Source of the DNA: Rhizobium sp. EC-SD404
Lineage (GTDB): Bacteria; Pseudomonadota; Alphaproteobacteria; Rhizobiales; Rhizobiaceae
Assembly: GCF_902498825.1 (NCBI RefSeq)
Contig: NZ_LR701459.1
Span: forward strand, 936,001-1,000,000
Direction: 5' to 3'
Length of the DNA stretch: 64,000 nucleotides
The notes beneath the pieces were generated by a model. That model was not told the DNA's origin and did no database searches. It saw only the letters and a list, made by a program, of their open reading frames with translations. A program made the position numbers and the translations under genes. The number at the start of each line of letters is the position of its first letter. The first letter of the stretch is position 1. This document shows, piece after piece, positions 16,577-25,688 of the stretch.

Positions 16577-17652
16577 GCACCATCCATCTGCCGCTCGGCA
16601 GCACGATCGGCATTGTCGGTGGCGGCCAGCTCGGACGCATGCTTGCCATTGCGGCCGCAAGGCTCGGCTATCGCACGGTGGTGCTGGAGCCGCAGGCGGA
16701 TTGCCCGGCGGCCCAGGTCGCCAATCGCCAGATCATCGGTGCCTACGACAATCTGGACGCGCTGGAGGAACTGGCGTCGTCTGCCCATGTGCTGACCTAT
16801 GAATTCGAGAATGTTCCCGTCGGCGGGCTGACGCATCTGTCGCGTTCCGTACCGGTCTTTCCGCCGGTCGGCGCCCTGGAAGTGTCGCAGGACCGGCTGG
16901 CCGAGAAGCAGTTCTTCGAAAATGCCGGCATCGCCACCGCGCCTTACCGCCTCGTCGACGACCAGCAGATGCTGGAAGCGGCACTGGCTGAGTTCAACGG
17001 CGAAGGCATCCTGAAGACGCGCCGCCTTGGCTATGACGGCAAGGGGCAGCGCCGGTTCTCCAGCGACGATCTCGCCGACGACGCCTTCGCCGATCTCGGC
17101 TCCGTTCCGGCGATCCTGGAGGCAGTCGTTCCCTTCGAGCGGGAGGTGTCGGTGATCGCAGTTCGCGGCCGCGATGGTGAGATGGTGTTCTACGATCCTG
17201 CCGAGAACGTGCATCGGGACGGCATTCTAGCGACCTCGACGGTTCCGGCATCGATCTCCGACGCAACGGCGGAAGCCGCGATCGCAGCCGCTTCGGCCGT
17301 GCTCGAAAGCATCAGTTATGTCGGTGTCATCGGTATCGAATTCTTCGTGCTTGCCGACGGCCGCCTCATCGCCAACGAGATGGCGCCACGCGTTCACAAT
17401 TCCGGCCACTGGACCGAGGCCGCATGCCTCATCTCGCAATTCGAGAATCATATCCGCGCGGTCGCCGGCCTGCCGCTAGGCTCCACTGCGCGCCATGGCG
17501 ACTGCGAGATGTACAACCTTCTCGGTCGCGAAGTCGCCGAAATCGCGCATCTTGCAGCCGAGCCGGATGTCTCCATCCACATCTATGGCAAGGGCGAAGC
17601 GCGCGCGGGACGCAAGATGGGGCACTATACCCGGGTCAAACCGCGCCTTTGA
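16573..17652 (+). CDS. purK: N5-carboxyaminoimidazole ribonucleotide synthase
   Basis: A 359-residue ATP-grasp enzyme that carboxylates AIR with bicarbonate and ATP to give N5-CAIR, the substrate of PurE. The N-terminal [14 protein letters not shown] motif and the ATP-grasp segments ([37 protein letters not shown]) are intact. Start ATG 16573 overlaps purE TGA by four bases. The gene ends about 160 bases before rpmJ, which appears to have its own promoter. Confidence 0.96.
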   Translation: MSTIHLPLGSTIGIVGGGQLGRMLAIAAARLGYRTVVLEPQADCPAAQVANRQIIGAYDNLDALEELASSAHVLTYEFENVPVGGLTHLSRSVPVFPPVGALEVSQDRLAEKQFFENAGIATAPYRLVDDQQMLEAALAEFNGEGILKTRRLGYDGKGQRRFSSDDLADDAFADLGSVPAILEAVVPFEREVSVIAVRGRDGEMVFYDPAENVHRDGILATSTVPASISDATAEAAIAAASAVLESISYVGVIGIEFFVLADGRLIANEMAPRVHNSGHWTEAACLISQFENHIRAVAGLPLGSTARHGDCEMYNLLGREVAEIAHLAAEPDVSIHIYGKGEARAGRKMGHYTRVKPRL

Positions 17653-17686
17653 ACCGGATTTTGCGGGATTACGTGCCTGCCATCGG

Positions 17687-17713
17687 TTGACACGTTCCGG
17701 GGGAGGATATACA
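17687..17713 (+). promoter_or_regulatory. Putative sigma70 promoter of rpmJ
   Basis: TTGACA (17687-17692) and TATACA (17708-17713) are near-perfect hexamers but with a short 15-base spacer. They lie 103 bases before the rpmJ start and downstream of purK. Confidence 0.45.
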
Positions 17714-17732
17714 CCCCGCCCAACGTTTCCGG

Positions 17733-17801
17733 CGCGCCTCATTGGGCGCGTTTTGATTGTGTAAAGCCCGGTCTTGCCTCAGGCAGTCGAGCGGGCCTTT
17801 T
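17733..17801 (+). promoter_or_regulatory. rpmJ leader with two terminator-like hairpins
   Basis: CGCGCC TCATTG GGCGCG followed by TTTT (17733-17754) and a larger stem, GCCCG...CGGGC with an inner TGCC/GGCA and CTTTT (17766-17801), lie between the putative promoter and rpmJ. They could be attenuators; whether either stops transcription is unknown. Confidence 0.35.
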
Positions 17802-17815
17802 GCGGACAGAGTAAG

Positions 17816-17941
17816 ATGAAGATCAAGAATTCGCTCAAGTCGCTGAAGACCCGTCACCGCGAGAACCGTCTGGTTCGTCGCAAGGGCCGGGTCTACATCA
17901 TCAACAAGCAGAACCCGCGCTTCAAGGCCCGTCAGGGCTGA
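17816..17941 (+). CDS. rpmJ: 50S ribosomal protein L36 (cysteine-free form)
   Basis: A 41-residue basic protein, [11 protein letters not shown]...[21 protein letters not shown], matching the type-B (YkgO-like) L36. It lacks the C-C-C-H zinc ribbon, as does the L31 encoded at 4652-4873, so both zinc-sensitive ribosomal proteins of this window are zinc-independent. GTAAG precedes the ATG as a weak ribosome-binding site. It sits alone between purK and the TPR gene, bounded by leader hairpins and a strong downstream stem-loop. Confidence 0.95.
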   Translation: MKIKNSLKSLKTRHRENRLVRRKGRVYIINKQNPRFKARQG

Positions 17942-17989
17942 TTGAGCGGCGCTCCTTCGTGGAGCGGTTGTATTGCTGTTGAAAAATCA

Positions 17990-18031
17990 GAGGGCCCGCG
18001 GCTGACGCTTGCGGGTCCTCACGATATTTTG
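17990..18031 (+). terminator. Putative terminator after rpmJ
   Basis: The GAGG-G-CCCGC / GCGGG-T-CCTC stem with an 11-base loop is followed by ACGATATTTTG. A weaker stem, CGCTCC/GGAGCG, precedes it at 17950-17966. Confidence 0.5.
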
Positions 18032-18068
18032 CGATTGCAAATCGGAGGGTCTGTTCTACCCTCTTCTT

Positions 18069-18716
18069 ATGCAACGCACCATTTCCGTTCGAACCGCTCT
18101 GCTCGCTGCGACATTGGTCGCTCTGCCGTCAGCGCTCGCCTGGGCGCAGGACGAGACAGGTCCAGCCGCGGACACTCCTGGAATCGCTCAACCCGCGCCC
18201 CCTCAGACGGCCGCTCTGACCGATGAGACCAGCGAAGCTGATCCATTGGATGGGCTTTTCGCCAACCTGAAGCGCGTGAGCGACCCGGCCGAAGGAAGAC
18301 GGATCGTCGGCGAGATCTGGGCCGAATGGGGCGATTCCGGCAGCGCCACGGTCAATGTCCTGATGCAATGGGCGACCGAAGCGATGGAGGACGAACGCTA
18401 CGGCACTGCGCTGGATCTGCTCGATCAGGTCACCGTGCTGAAGCCTGAATTCCCCGAGGGGTTCAACAAGCGGGCCACGCTGCATTTCATGATGGATGAT
18501 CATGCCAAGTCGCTGGCCGATATCCATCGCGTACTGTCGCTCGAGCCCCGCCATTTCGGCGCCCTGTCGGGCATGGCCGCAATCATGGCGGAAGCCGGCA
18601 ACGATCGGCTGGCACTGCGCGCCTATGAGCGTGTTCTGGAGCTCTACCCCTCCGACCGCAACGCGCAAGGCAAGCTGGTCGAGATCGAGGACAAGATCGA
18701 AGGCGATCCCGTGTGA
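18069..18716 (+). CDS. Exported TPR-repeat protein
   Basis: A 215-residue protein with a signal peptide (TALLAATLVALPSALAWAQ, cleaved near residue 26). At least three tetratricopeptide-like helical repeats follow from about residue 95, including ALDLLDQVTVLKPEFPEGFNKRA and ADIHRVLSLEPRHFGALSGMA. It is probably periplasmic and involved in protein-protein contacts. ATG 18069 is chosen because it begins the signal peptide; the earlier TTG at 18009 lies in the rpmJ terminator. The ribosome-binding site is weak. Function unknown. Confidence 0.78.
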   Translation: MQRTISVRTALLAATLVALPSALAWAQDETGPAADTPGIAQPAPPQTAALTDETSEADPLDGLFANLKRVSDPAEGRRIVGEIWAEWGDSGSATVNVLMQWATEAMEDERYGTALDLLDQVTVLKPEFPEGFNKRATLHFMMDDHAKSLADIHRVLSLEPRHFGALSGMAAIMAEAGNDRLALRAYERVLELYPSDRNAQGKLVEIEDKIEGDPV

Positions 18717-18724
18717 GGCGACAA

Positions 18725-18776
18725 ATCAAAACTTAGAGGGACTGAGCGACTCCCGGAAAAGCGAGAGTCCTCTAAG
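18725..18776 (-). terminator. Terminator of the MFS gene
   Basis: CTTAGAGG (18732-18739) pairs with CCTCTAAG (18769-18776), extended by ACT/AGT. Read on the minus strand the stem is followed by TTTTGATTT. It overlaps the MFS stop codon and lies between convergent genes. Confidence 0.55.
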
Positions 18777-20070
18777 CGGCGGATGATTGCCGATCGTTCG
18801 TGCCGGGCTCCGCTGGAGCTTCCACATTGGCGCGCGGATCGAGATGAATGCCCTGCTGGGTCGCCACGCGAATCGATGGGAGCGTCTTGAACGCCTCCTT
18901 GTCGGCGTCCGGGACCGCAGCACGACGGCGCGATCTCAAGATAGCATAGACCGCGATCGACAGATGCGAGACGAGCGTGACGGCGAAGATCGCATGCGGC
19001 CCGCCGGCATCCATTGCCGGGCCTCCGATCGTCGGCCCGACGATCGTCCCGATGCCGTAAAGCAGCAGCAGACTGCCCGACACCTTCACGAAATCCTCCG
19101 ACCTGGCGAAGTCGTTCGCGTGGGCAACGGCGATTGGGTAGAGCGTATAGGACGCGGCGCCGTAGAGCGCGATCAGCACGAAGAGGATGGTGATGTCGCT
19201 GGCGACCGTCACCAGCATCAGAATGCCGACGATGCCGGCGAGTGCAGCGACCGCGGCAAGCACATAGCGGCGATCCACGCGGTCCGAGAGGCGGCCGGCC
19301 GGAAACTGGGCTACGGCACCCGCAAAGATCGTCACGCTCATCAGGGATGCGACGGCGCCTTCCGCAAGGCCGACTTGTGCGGCAAACACCGGGCCAAGCG
19401 TGCCGAACGCACCGTTGGCGACGCCGATCAGGAAGATCGAAACGCAGGCGACCGGCGAATTCCGGTATAGCCCTTTGAGGTCGAGGCGGACTTCCCTGAG
19501 TGGCGAGGGGCTGACGGCGGTGGAGATCGCGGTCGGCAACAATGCCATGCAGTAGAGAATGCCGGCGATCATGAAAAATGTCGGCGTGGAAATGTCGCCG
19601 GCGGCGATCGACATCTGCCCGGCGACGATCGCGACATAGGTGATCGTCATGTAGAGCGAGAACACCATGCCGCGGCTGTCATTGGTCGAACGCTCGTTCA
19701 GCCAGCTTTCGATGACCATGAAGACGGCAGCCATGGAAAAGCCCGTCAGCGCGCGCAGCAGAATCCAGGCGATCGGGTCGACGAAGAGGCCGGTGAGCAA
19801 GGCGACGATCGCAGCGCCGGCCGCAAAGGCTGAAAACGCCCGCACATGGCCGATTCGCTTCACCAGACGCGGCGCGAGCAAGCAGCCGAGCACGAAGCCG
19901 CTGGCCCAGGACGTGCCCAAAAGACCGAGGCTGGCGGAGGAAAAACCTTCCATCGAGCCCCGCATGGGCAGCAAAAGGCCGTGAAGACCATTGCCGGCAA
20001 GCAGAAAGGCCGTACCCAGGAGAAGGGCGAAGATGGGTAGCAGGTTGCGGGCCATCACTGCGTCCGTCAT
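18772..20070 (-). CDS. MFS transporter (YcaD-like, UMF2 type)
   Basis: A 432-residue major-facilitator transporter with 12 predicted membrane helices. The loop 2-3 region GFVLGCLLAPRLVKRIGHVRAF and the GRLSDRVDRR motif after helix 8 match the family. The hydrophilic C-terminal tail is rich in Ala, Pro and Asp. It most resembles the YcaD-type uncharacterised drug or metabolite transporters, with no substrate evident. It converges with the TPR gene. Confidence 0.85.
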   Translation of the reverse strand: MTDAVMARNLLPIFALLLGTAFLLAGNGLHGLLLPMRGSMEGFSSASLGLLGTSWASGFVLGCLLAPRLVKRIGHVRAFSAFAAGAAIVALLTGLFVDPIAWILLRALTGFSMAAVFMVIESWLNERSTNDSRGMVFSLYMTITYVAIVAGQMSIAAGDISTPTFFMIAGILYCMALLPTAISTAVSPSPLREVRLDLKGLYRNSPVACVSIFLIGVANGAFGTLGPVFAAQVGLAEGAVASLMSVTIFAGAVAQFPAGRLSDRVDRRYVLAAVAALAGIVGILMLVTVASDITILFVLIALYGAASYTLYPIAVAHANDFARSEDFVKVSGSLLLLYGIGTIVGPTIGGPAMDAGGPHAIFAVTLVSHLSIAVYAILRSRRRAAVPDADKEAFKTLPSIRVATQQGIHLDPRANVEAPAEPGTNDRQSSAA

Positions 20071-20297
20071 CCGTTCCGATAGCAGCCGGATACAGAACTT
20101 CGCCGTTGAGGAAAACCCACTGCGTATAAAAAGGCGCCGCGGTTGACCCGCACGGGGGCTGCTTTATGGCTGGGTGCCACAGCGGTGGCCCAAATCTGGA
20201 TTCGTTTTTAGACGGGCCGGTTGCAGAGCTTCAAACGGTTAGAGCGACCCGTCTGCGCCCCTGCGGACGCGAAGCGCTCTGATTGAGGAGACGATAC

Positions 20298-20456
20298 ATG
20301 TCGAAGGCGATCTCGATTCTGCTCCTGCTGGCGATGATCGTCCACATCATCCGTCCACTCGGGCTACCCGGCCTCAAACGCCGCAAGGATTTCTGGAAGA
20401 TCGCGGTGGTGGCGCTCGCCGTCACGATGGCGACGGTGCTTATTCGCCCAACATAG
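20298..20456 (+). CDS. 52-residue membrane protein
   Basis: An open frame MSKAISILLLLAMIVHIIRPL...IRPT with a strong GAGGAGACGATAC ribosome-binding site. Two hydrophobic segments (about 5-20 and 34-48) flank a basic loop, LKRRKDFWK, so it is probably a two-pass inner-membrane miniprotein. The last 17 bases overlap the 3' end of the convergent SGNH hydrolase gene. A possible TTGACC/TATGGC promoter lies near 20143-20170, followed by a stem-loop (GGGTGCCAC/GTGGCCC). Function unknown. Confidence 0.7.
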   Translation: MSKAISILLLLAMIVHIIRPLGLPGLKRRKDFWKIAVVALAVTMATVLIRPT

Positions 20457-21243
20457 CGATGCTGGGCTCCGGCGTTTCCGCTTCGACGTCGCGGACTGGA
20501 AAGAGGCCTTGGGAGCGGCGCGTTTCCGAGTCGATGATCACGCCTGCCACCAGGTCCGCCCAATAGCCGTAGCCCTTGGCGCTGGCATGGAAGCCGTCGA
20601 TGGCGAAACCCTCGCGATCATGGGCGGTCAGGCGGGGAGCTGCGATCGTGAAGCGCTCCCGGCAAAGTTGATGGCCGAGCTCGTTGACCATCGCGACGCG
20701 TAGCTCGAGGATTTGACCAAGCAGTTTTGGTAGGGCCGGCACCGTGCGCATGTCGATGATCGGCGACCAGATGAGCGTCGCATCGGGCCATTTGGCATGC
20801 AGCGCAAACAGCATCCCACCAAACCCGTCGTCGAACCGCCGCCGTGGGACGAAATCCTTCATGTCGTTGGTGCCGGCCAACACCAGAATGTGCGTGAAGG
20901 GCTCGCGCCTGATGTTTGGAATGACATGGTCGCGCAGTTCCTCGGTTGTGGCCGAGTTGGCGCCGATCGTGCGCCACTTCACCGAAGCGTCGAAATGCTC
21001 CGAAAGCCGTGCGGCAAGCTTGGGCGCCAAGGTCTCGTCCATGTGATCGGCGCCGACGCCGGCTGCAGACGAATCGCCCATGACGAGAACGTGGAAGCGA
21101 GGCTCCGACTGTGGCCCGACCTGCCCGGCAGTGCGTCCAGGCGGCGGCGACAGACGCGGCGTCCGCCGGCGGACGCCGAACGCCTGCGCGACCGCAATGG
21201 GCGAAAGCAGCCAGCTGAGAAGGCCGTTGTACCGATAACGCAT
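20440..21243 (-). CDS. SGNH/GDSL-family hydrolase
   Basis: A 267-residue SGNH hydrolase (esterase or lipase fold). Block I is VMGDSSAAGVGA with the nucleophile Ser at about residue 58; block III is LAGTNDM; block V is DGFHASAKGY with the catalytic Asp and His. An N-terminal hydrophobic stretch (about 8-20) could be a signal or anchor, followed by an Arg/Pro-rich linker. The substrate is unknown, possibly an acyl or acetyl ester of the envelope. It lies downstream of the fba terminator. Confidence 0.82.
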   Translation of the reverse strand: MRYRYNGLLSWLLSPIAVAQAFGVRRRTPRLSPPPGRTAGQVGPQSEPRFHVLVMGDSSAAGVGADHMDETLAPKLAARLSEHFDASVKWRTIGANSATTEELRDHVIPNIRREPFTHILVLAGTNDMKDFVPRRRFDDGFGGMLFALHAKWPDATLIWSPIIDMRTVPALPKLLGQILELRVAMVNELGHQLCRERFTIAAPRLTAHDREGFAIDGFHASAKGYGYWADLVAGVIIDSETRRSQGLFPVRDVEAETPEPSIAMLGE

Positions 21244-21259
21244 CCCGATTCTGTCTCAC

Positions 21260-21296
21260 AAAAAGAAACCGCCCGCCACCCTCGGCGGGGGCGGCG
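21260..21296 (-). terminator. Terminator after fba
   Basis: On the minus strand CCGCCCCCGCC pairs with GGCGGGCGG and is followed by TTTCTTTTTG. It ends the glycolytic transcript just before the SGNH hydrolase gene. Confidence 0.75.
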
Positions 21297-21354
21297 GACG
21301 GTCACATCATGCGTTGCACAATCGGAACGTTGGGCTTGCTGACGGCCTGACCGG

Positions 21355-22380
21355 TCAGGCGGCTGTTTCCAGCTCGCGCTTCCAGTTGCCGATCGCGGCC
21401 AGGCCGTTCATCTCGGCGCGGTGGCTGAAGGCGCGCTGGCCGGCAGCAACGTTCTCCGAGCGTCCGCCCCAGGCCTTCAGTGCTGCCGCCTGCAGGGCGC
21501 GACCATAGGAGAAGGTCACCGGCCAAGGCAGATCCTGGCTGGCATTCATTGCGGACAGGTGGGCCGTCGCCTCTTCGTCCGACTGACCGCCCGAAAGGAA
21601 GGCGATGCCGGCGACGTCGCTCGGCACGTTGGCCTTGAGGCACTTCACGGTCTTCTCGGCGACTTCCTCGACGGAGGCCTTGCGGGCGTTCTTGCCGTCG
21701 ATGACCATGTTGGGCTTCAGCACCATGCCGTCGAGCGCCACGCGGGCAAGTTCGAGTTCGGCGAACACGGCTTTCAACACCGCGTCGGTCACTTCGTAGC
21801 AACGGTCGATCGAATGATCGCCAGGCTTGCCGTCCATCAGGATTTCCGGCTCGACGATCGGCACGATACCGGCTTCCTGGCAAAGCGCCGCATAGCGTGC
21901 CAGCGTATGCGCATTGGCATGGATCGCACCCTGTGTCGGCAGATCGTTCGCAATCGCGATCACGCCGCGCCATTTGGCAAAGCGCGCGCCGATCTCGTAA
22001 TACTCGGCAAGCCGTTCGCGCAGGCCATCGAGGCCATCGGTGACCGTTTCGCCCGGGTAGCCGGCCAAAGGCTTGGCGCCCATGTCGACTTTGATGCCGG
22101 GCACGGCGCCGGCGTTGCGGATGACCTCGACGAGCGGTGTGCCATCGGCGGCTTTCTGGCGCAGCGTTTCATCATAGAGAATGACGCCCGAGATGTGCTG
22201 GCTCATCGCCGGTTCGGCACGGAACAGCATCTCGCGGTAATCGCGGCGGGCATCTTCAGTGGAGGTGAGGCCGATCGTGTCGAACCGCTTCTTGATGGTG
22301 CCCGACGACTCGTCTGCAGCAAGAATGCCCTTGCCCCGAGCCACCATCGCAGCCGCAATATCCTGAAGCTTTTCAACCAT
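21355..22380 (-). CDS. fbaB: Fructose-bisphosphate aldolase, class I
   Basis: A 341-residue class I (Schiff-base) aldolase that cleaves or forms fructose-1,6-bisphosphate. The sequence is of the eukaryote-like type common in Rhizobiales: GKGILAADESSGTIKKRF at the N-terminus, KWRGVIAI with a catalytic Lys, VEPEIL, and VLKPNMV carrying the Schiff-base Lys. It is metal-independent, unlike the class II enzymes found elsewhere. A GGAGACGTC ribosome-binding site precedes the ATG. It follows pgk on the same strand, separated by a 116-base gap holding a large palindrome. Confidence 0.95.
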   Translation of the reverse strand: MVEKLQDIAAAMVARGKGILAADESSGTIKKRFDTIGLTSTEDARRDYREMLFRAEPAMSQHISGVILYDETLRQKAADGTPLVEVIRNAGAVPGIKVDMGAKPLAGYPGETVTDGLDGLRERLAEYYEIGARFAKWRGVIAIANDLPTQGAIHANAHTLARYAALCQEAGIVPIVEPEILMDGKPGDHSIDRCYEVTDAVLKAVFAELELARVALDGMVLKPNMVIDGKNARKASVEEVAEKTVKCLKANVPSDVAGIAFLSGGQSDEEATAHLSAMNASQDLPWPVTFSYGRALQAAALKAWGGRSENVAAGQRAFSHRAEMNGLAAIGNWKRELETAA

Positions 22381-22458
22381 TCCAGACGTCTCCTGTTCGA
22401 ACTGGCTAAGCCGTTAGCAGACTAGTCCCGACGAGGAAATGACACCCAAAACGCCTGA

Positions 22459-22485
22459 AACGATTGAAAAAAATTCAATCGTTTA
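22459..22485. promoter_or_regulatory. 11-base inverted repeat between pgk and fba
   Basis: AAACGATTGAA (22459-22469) and TTCAATCGTTT (22475-22485) form a perfect inverted repeat around five A. It lies 79 bases upstream of the fba start and just after the pgk stop. It is a candidate operator for fba or an AU-rich terminator of pgk. It is not an FNR/FixK box, because the TTGA-to-TCAA spacing is seven rather than six. Confidence 0.45.
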
Positions 22486-22496
22486 AAAAATCGCCT

Positions 22497-23693
22497 TTAA
22501 ACTTTGAGAGCCGAAACGCCCGGCAAATCCTTGCCTTCCATCCACTCGAGGAAAGCACCGCCTGCCGTCGACACGTAGGTGAAGTCGTCGGCCACTTCCG
22601 CTTGGTTCAACGCCGCGACCGTATCGCCTCCGCCGGCGACGGAAACAAGCTTCCCAGCGCGCGTGCGCTCGGCGGCGTGGCGCGCAGCGCTGACCGTCGC
22701 CTTGTGGAACGGCTCGATCTCGAATGCGCCGAGGGGGCCGTTCCAGACGAGCGTCTTCGCACGGTCGATCCAGCCATTGATCGTCTCGACCGAGCGCGGA
22801 CCCACATCGAGGATCATCGCGTCGGCCGGCACATTGGCGATGTCGACGATCTCGCTGGCAGCACCGGCCTTGAACTCGCGCGCGACGACGGCATCGACGG
22901 GCAGCACGATAGCGCAGCCGGAAGAGGCAGCCTCGATCATGATCTGCTTGGCGGTCGCCGCAAGATCGTGCTCGCAGAGCGATTTGCCGACATCGGTGCC
23001 ACGAGCCGCGAGAAACGTGTTGGCCATGCCGCCGCCGATGACGAGCGCATCGACTTGTCTCACGAGGTTCATCAGGAGGTCGAGCTTTGTCGACACCTTA
23101 GCGCCGCCGACGATCGCCACGACCGGCTTTTCGGGATTGCCGAGGCCTTTTTCCAGCGCCTTCAGCTCCGCTTCCATCGTCCGGCCGGCATAGGCCGGAA
23201 GGCGGTGCGCCAGGCCCTCGGTCGATGCATGCGCGCGGTGTGCGGCCGAGAAGGCATCATTGACGTAGATGTCGCCAAGCGCTGCCAGCTTGTCGGCAAA
23301 GGCGCCGTCATTGGCTTCTTCGCCGGCATAGAACCGCGTGTTCTCCATCAACATCACATCGCCATTGTCCATCTTGCCAATGGCCTTCTGCATGGCTTCG
23401 CCGACGCAGTCCGGGGCGAACACCACGTCGTGGTCAAGCAGTTCTTCCAGGGCGTGAGCAACCGAGGCGAGCGACATGTCCTCCACCCGCTTGCCCTTGG
23501 GTCGGCCGAAATGGGCGAGCAGGATGACCTTCGCGCCCTTGCCGGACAGTTCCTCGATCGTCGGCAGCACCCGTTCGATGCGGGTCATGTCGCTGACATA
23601 GCCGTCTTCCATCGGCACGTTGAGATCCACCCGGACCAGAACGCGTTTGCCCGAAACATCGGTGAGATCGTCGAGAGTGCGAAAGGCCGGCAT
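22497..23693 (-). CDS. pgk: Phosphoglycerate kinase
   Basis: A 398-residue glycolytic kinase interconverting 1,3-bisphosphoglycerate + ADP and 3-phosphoglycerate + ATP. The N-terminal [10 protein letters not shown], the substrate-binding HFGRPKG, and the ATP-site GGAKVSTK and GGGDTVAAL motifs are present. The ATG at 23693 (MPAFRTLDD) has GGGGA upstream; an extension to 23759 lacks homology-like sequence. It is transcribed in the same direction as tkt, gap and the antiporter, with fba downstream. Confidence 0.97.
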   Translation of the reverse strand: MPAFRTLDDLTDVSGKRVLVRVDLNVPMEDGYVSDMTRIERVLPTIEELSGKGAKVILLAHFGRPKGKRVEDMSLASVAHALEELLDHDVVFAPDCVGEAMQKAIGKMDNGDVMLMENTRFYAGEEANDGAFADKLAALGDIYVNDAFSAAHRAHASTEGLAHRLPAYAGRTMEAELKALEKGLGNPEKPVVAIVGGAKVSTKLDLLMNLVRQVDALVIGGGMANTFLAARGTDVGKSLCEHDLAATAKQIMIEAASSGCAIVLPVDAVVAREFKAGAASEIVDIANVPADAMILDVGPRSVETINGWIDRAKTLVWNGPLGAFEIEPFHKATVSAARHAAERTRAGKLVSVAGGGDTVAALNQAEVADDFTYVSTAGGAFLEWMEGKDLPGVSALKV

Positions 23694-23774
23694 CGTGAAT
23701 TCCCCTTGTGTGGCGCGGGAGACAATACAAATGCCCTGCGCGGACGCAAGTCGAACCATCGGCCGCCCCCAGCG

Positions 23775-25688
23775 CTAATCGCTTGCGGTCTGCCGCTCGC
23801 TGGTTGTGGCTTGTTGTTGCTGGTCGTCCGCGGCCTCCATCGCCGGCGTGAGCGACGATGGAGGAGGGCCGAGAGGCGTCTTGGCCACCGGTTGCCGGCG
23901 CCTCACGCGTTGTCTCAGCAGCGTCGCTATTTCACGTGCCGACAGGAAAACGGGGATGTTCGGCCGGTTTCCTTCCGGATCGAGCGAGAGGCCGGCACTT
24001 GTGATCCGGCCCTGGTCGTCCACATCGCGCACGATGATCTCGACATTCTTGAGCACGACACGGTCACCGAACTCTGCCTTGCCGCCGAGCCGCCTCGTCA
24101 GCAACGCGTCGATGCTGAGATCCATCTCGTCCTTCGCGAGCCCGATATCGTAGGCCGCATGCAGGTCCTTGGCTGGACGATGGGGATCGATCGTGAACTC
24201 GCCGAAGAATTCGGCGTCGTCGGATTGGACCGGCAGAGGGCTGGCGAAAAGTCGGTCGAGCAGGCGTGGATAGCGCGACGAGATGAAGAGATAGACATAG
24301 TCGCCCGCCTGAAGCCTTCCCGCATATTGATAGCGCATGGACTTGCCATCGCGAATGACGAGCGACGGTCGCGCCCAGCGCGGTATGCGCTCGCCAGTCG
24401 CCACCGGGCTGTCAGGCACGACGCGATAGGCAAGAAGCTCATGCAGGGCGGTGCCCGGTAGTTCCAGCTCGACCTTGTCGACCGGGCCGATCCGCGCGGG
24501 AACCACGAGCCCCAGGCGACGGGCGAGGGGATTGATGGTCCACCCCTGCACGACCAGCGACACGAGCACGATGATGAAGGCGGCGTTGAAGAACGTCGTG
24601 GCGTTTTCGAGATTGCCGAGCAGCGGCAAAATCGCGAGCAGGATGGAGACCGCGCCGCGCAAGCCCACCCACGACACGAACGCCGTTTCCTCCCGCTTGT
24701 AGTTGAAGGGCAGAAGCGTGAGCCACACCGCAAGCGGCCGGGCGATGAAGATCAGGAAGAAGGCCATGGCGATCGCCGGGATCGCGATGGCCGGAAATTG
24801 CGACGGTGTGGCTAAGAGCCCCAGAAGCAGGAACATCAGGATCTGTGCCAGCCATGTCATGCCGTCCTGGAAGCGCTTCAACGTCGGTGCCGAGCGTATC
24901 TGCCGGTTGCCCGCATAGAGACCGGCGACATAGACGGCGAGGAAGCCTGATCCACCGGCAACTCCGGTTGCGGAAAAGACGAGCAACGACAGGGCGATGA
25001 CGAAGATCGGCGTCAGCCCTCGCTCCAGGTTGAGGCGGTTGACGAGGCTGACGATGATCATCCCGCCGATGAAGCCGGCCAGCAGGCCGACGCCCATCTG
25101 CAGTCCGAAATTGATCAGGAGATCGACTCCCATCTCGCCGAGCGGCGTTCCGTTGGCGATCAGTTCGACGAGCGTGATGGTGAGGAAGATCGCCATCGGG
25201 TCGTTCGAACTGGATTCGATTTCGAGCGTCGATCGAACCTTTTCACGGATGTTGATGCCGCCGATGCGAAGCAGGAAGAAGACGGCGGCCGCATCCGTCG
25301 AACCGACGATGGAACCGAAGAGAAGCGCTTCAAGCCAAGTGAAGTCGAAGACGAAGCGGGCGGCGAGCGCAAACAGAAGGGTCGTCAGCAACACGCCGAG
25401 CGTCGCCAGCGCAATCGCCGGCGCGGCCGCTTGCCTGAAGGACTGGATTGAGGTTCCGAAACCGGAATCGAACAGGATGATCGCCAGCGCGAGCGAGCCG
25501 ATGAAATAGGCCGCAGACGCGTTGCTGAAATTGATCCCGAGCCCGTCGACGCCGGCCACGAGGCCGATGCAGAGGAAGAGCAACAGAAGCGGCGCGCCGA
25601 AGCGAAAGGCAAGAAGGCTCGAAAAGGCCGATATGAGAACCAGAAGCGTCCCGATAAGAATGACGAGATACATCGCTTCAAGCATCAT
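23775..25688 (-). CDS. Potassium/cation-proton antiporter (CvrA/NhaP2 type)
   Basis: A 637-residue CPA1-type antiporter with about 12 membrane helices (residues 1-400). The acidic ion-binding region SIVGSTDAAAVF and ESSSNDPMAIF matches the NhaP2/CvrA family. The cytoplasmic tail holds a TrkA-C-like domain (about 400-490) and a CorC/HlyC-like domain (about 500-590), then a Pro/Gln-rich end. It exchanges K+ or Na+ for H+ in the inner membrane and helps osmotic and pH control. Its insertion between gap and pgk splits the glycolytic cluster. Confidence 0.9.
   Translation of the reverse strand: MMLEAMYLVILIGTLLVLISAFSSLLAFRFGAPLLLLFLCIGLVAGVDGLGINFSNASAAYFIGSLALAIILFDSGFGTSIQSFRQAAAPAIALATLGVLLTTLLFALAARFVFDFTWLEALLFGSIVGSTDAAAVFFLLRIGGINIREKVRSTLEIESSSNDPMAIFLTITLVELIANGTPLGEMGVDLLINFGLQMGVGLLAGFIGGMIIVSLVNRLNLERGLTPIFVIALSLLVFSATGVAGGSGFLAVYVAGLYAGNRQIRSAPTLKRFQDGMTWLAQILMFLLLGLLATPSQFPAIAIPAIAMAFFLIFIARPLAVWLTLLPFNYKREETAFVSWVGLRGAVSILLAILPLLGNLENATTFFNAAFIIVLVSLVVQGWTINPLARRLGLVVPARIGPVDKVELELPGTALHELLAYRVVPDSPVATGERIPRWARPSLVIRDGKSMRYQYAGRLQAGDYVYLFISSRYPRLLDRLFASPLPVQSDDAEFFGEFTIDPHRPAKDLHAAYDIGLAKDEMDLSIDALLTRRLGGKAEFGDRVVLKNVEIIVRDVDDQGRITSAGLSLDPEGNRPNIPVFLSAREIATLLRQRVRRRQPVAKTPLGPPPSSLTPAMEAADDQQQQATTSERQTASD

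Noticed and set aside
22459..22485. FNR/FixK box in the pgk-fba palindrome
   Set aside because: The spacing between TTGA and TCAA is seven, not the six required, and flanking bases do not fit.
22464..24461. A 665-codon plus-strand frame across pgk and the antiporter
   Set aside because: It spans two real minus-strand genes and contains no family motif.
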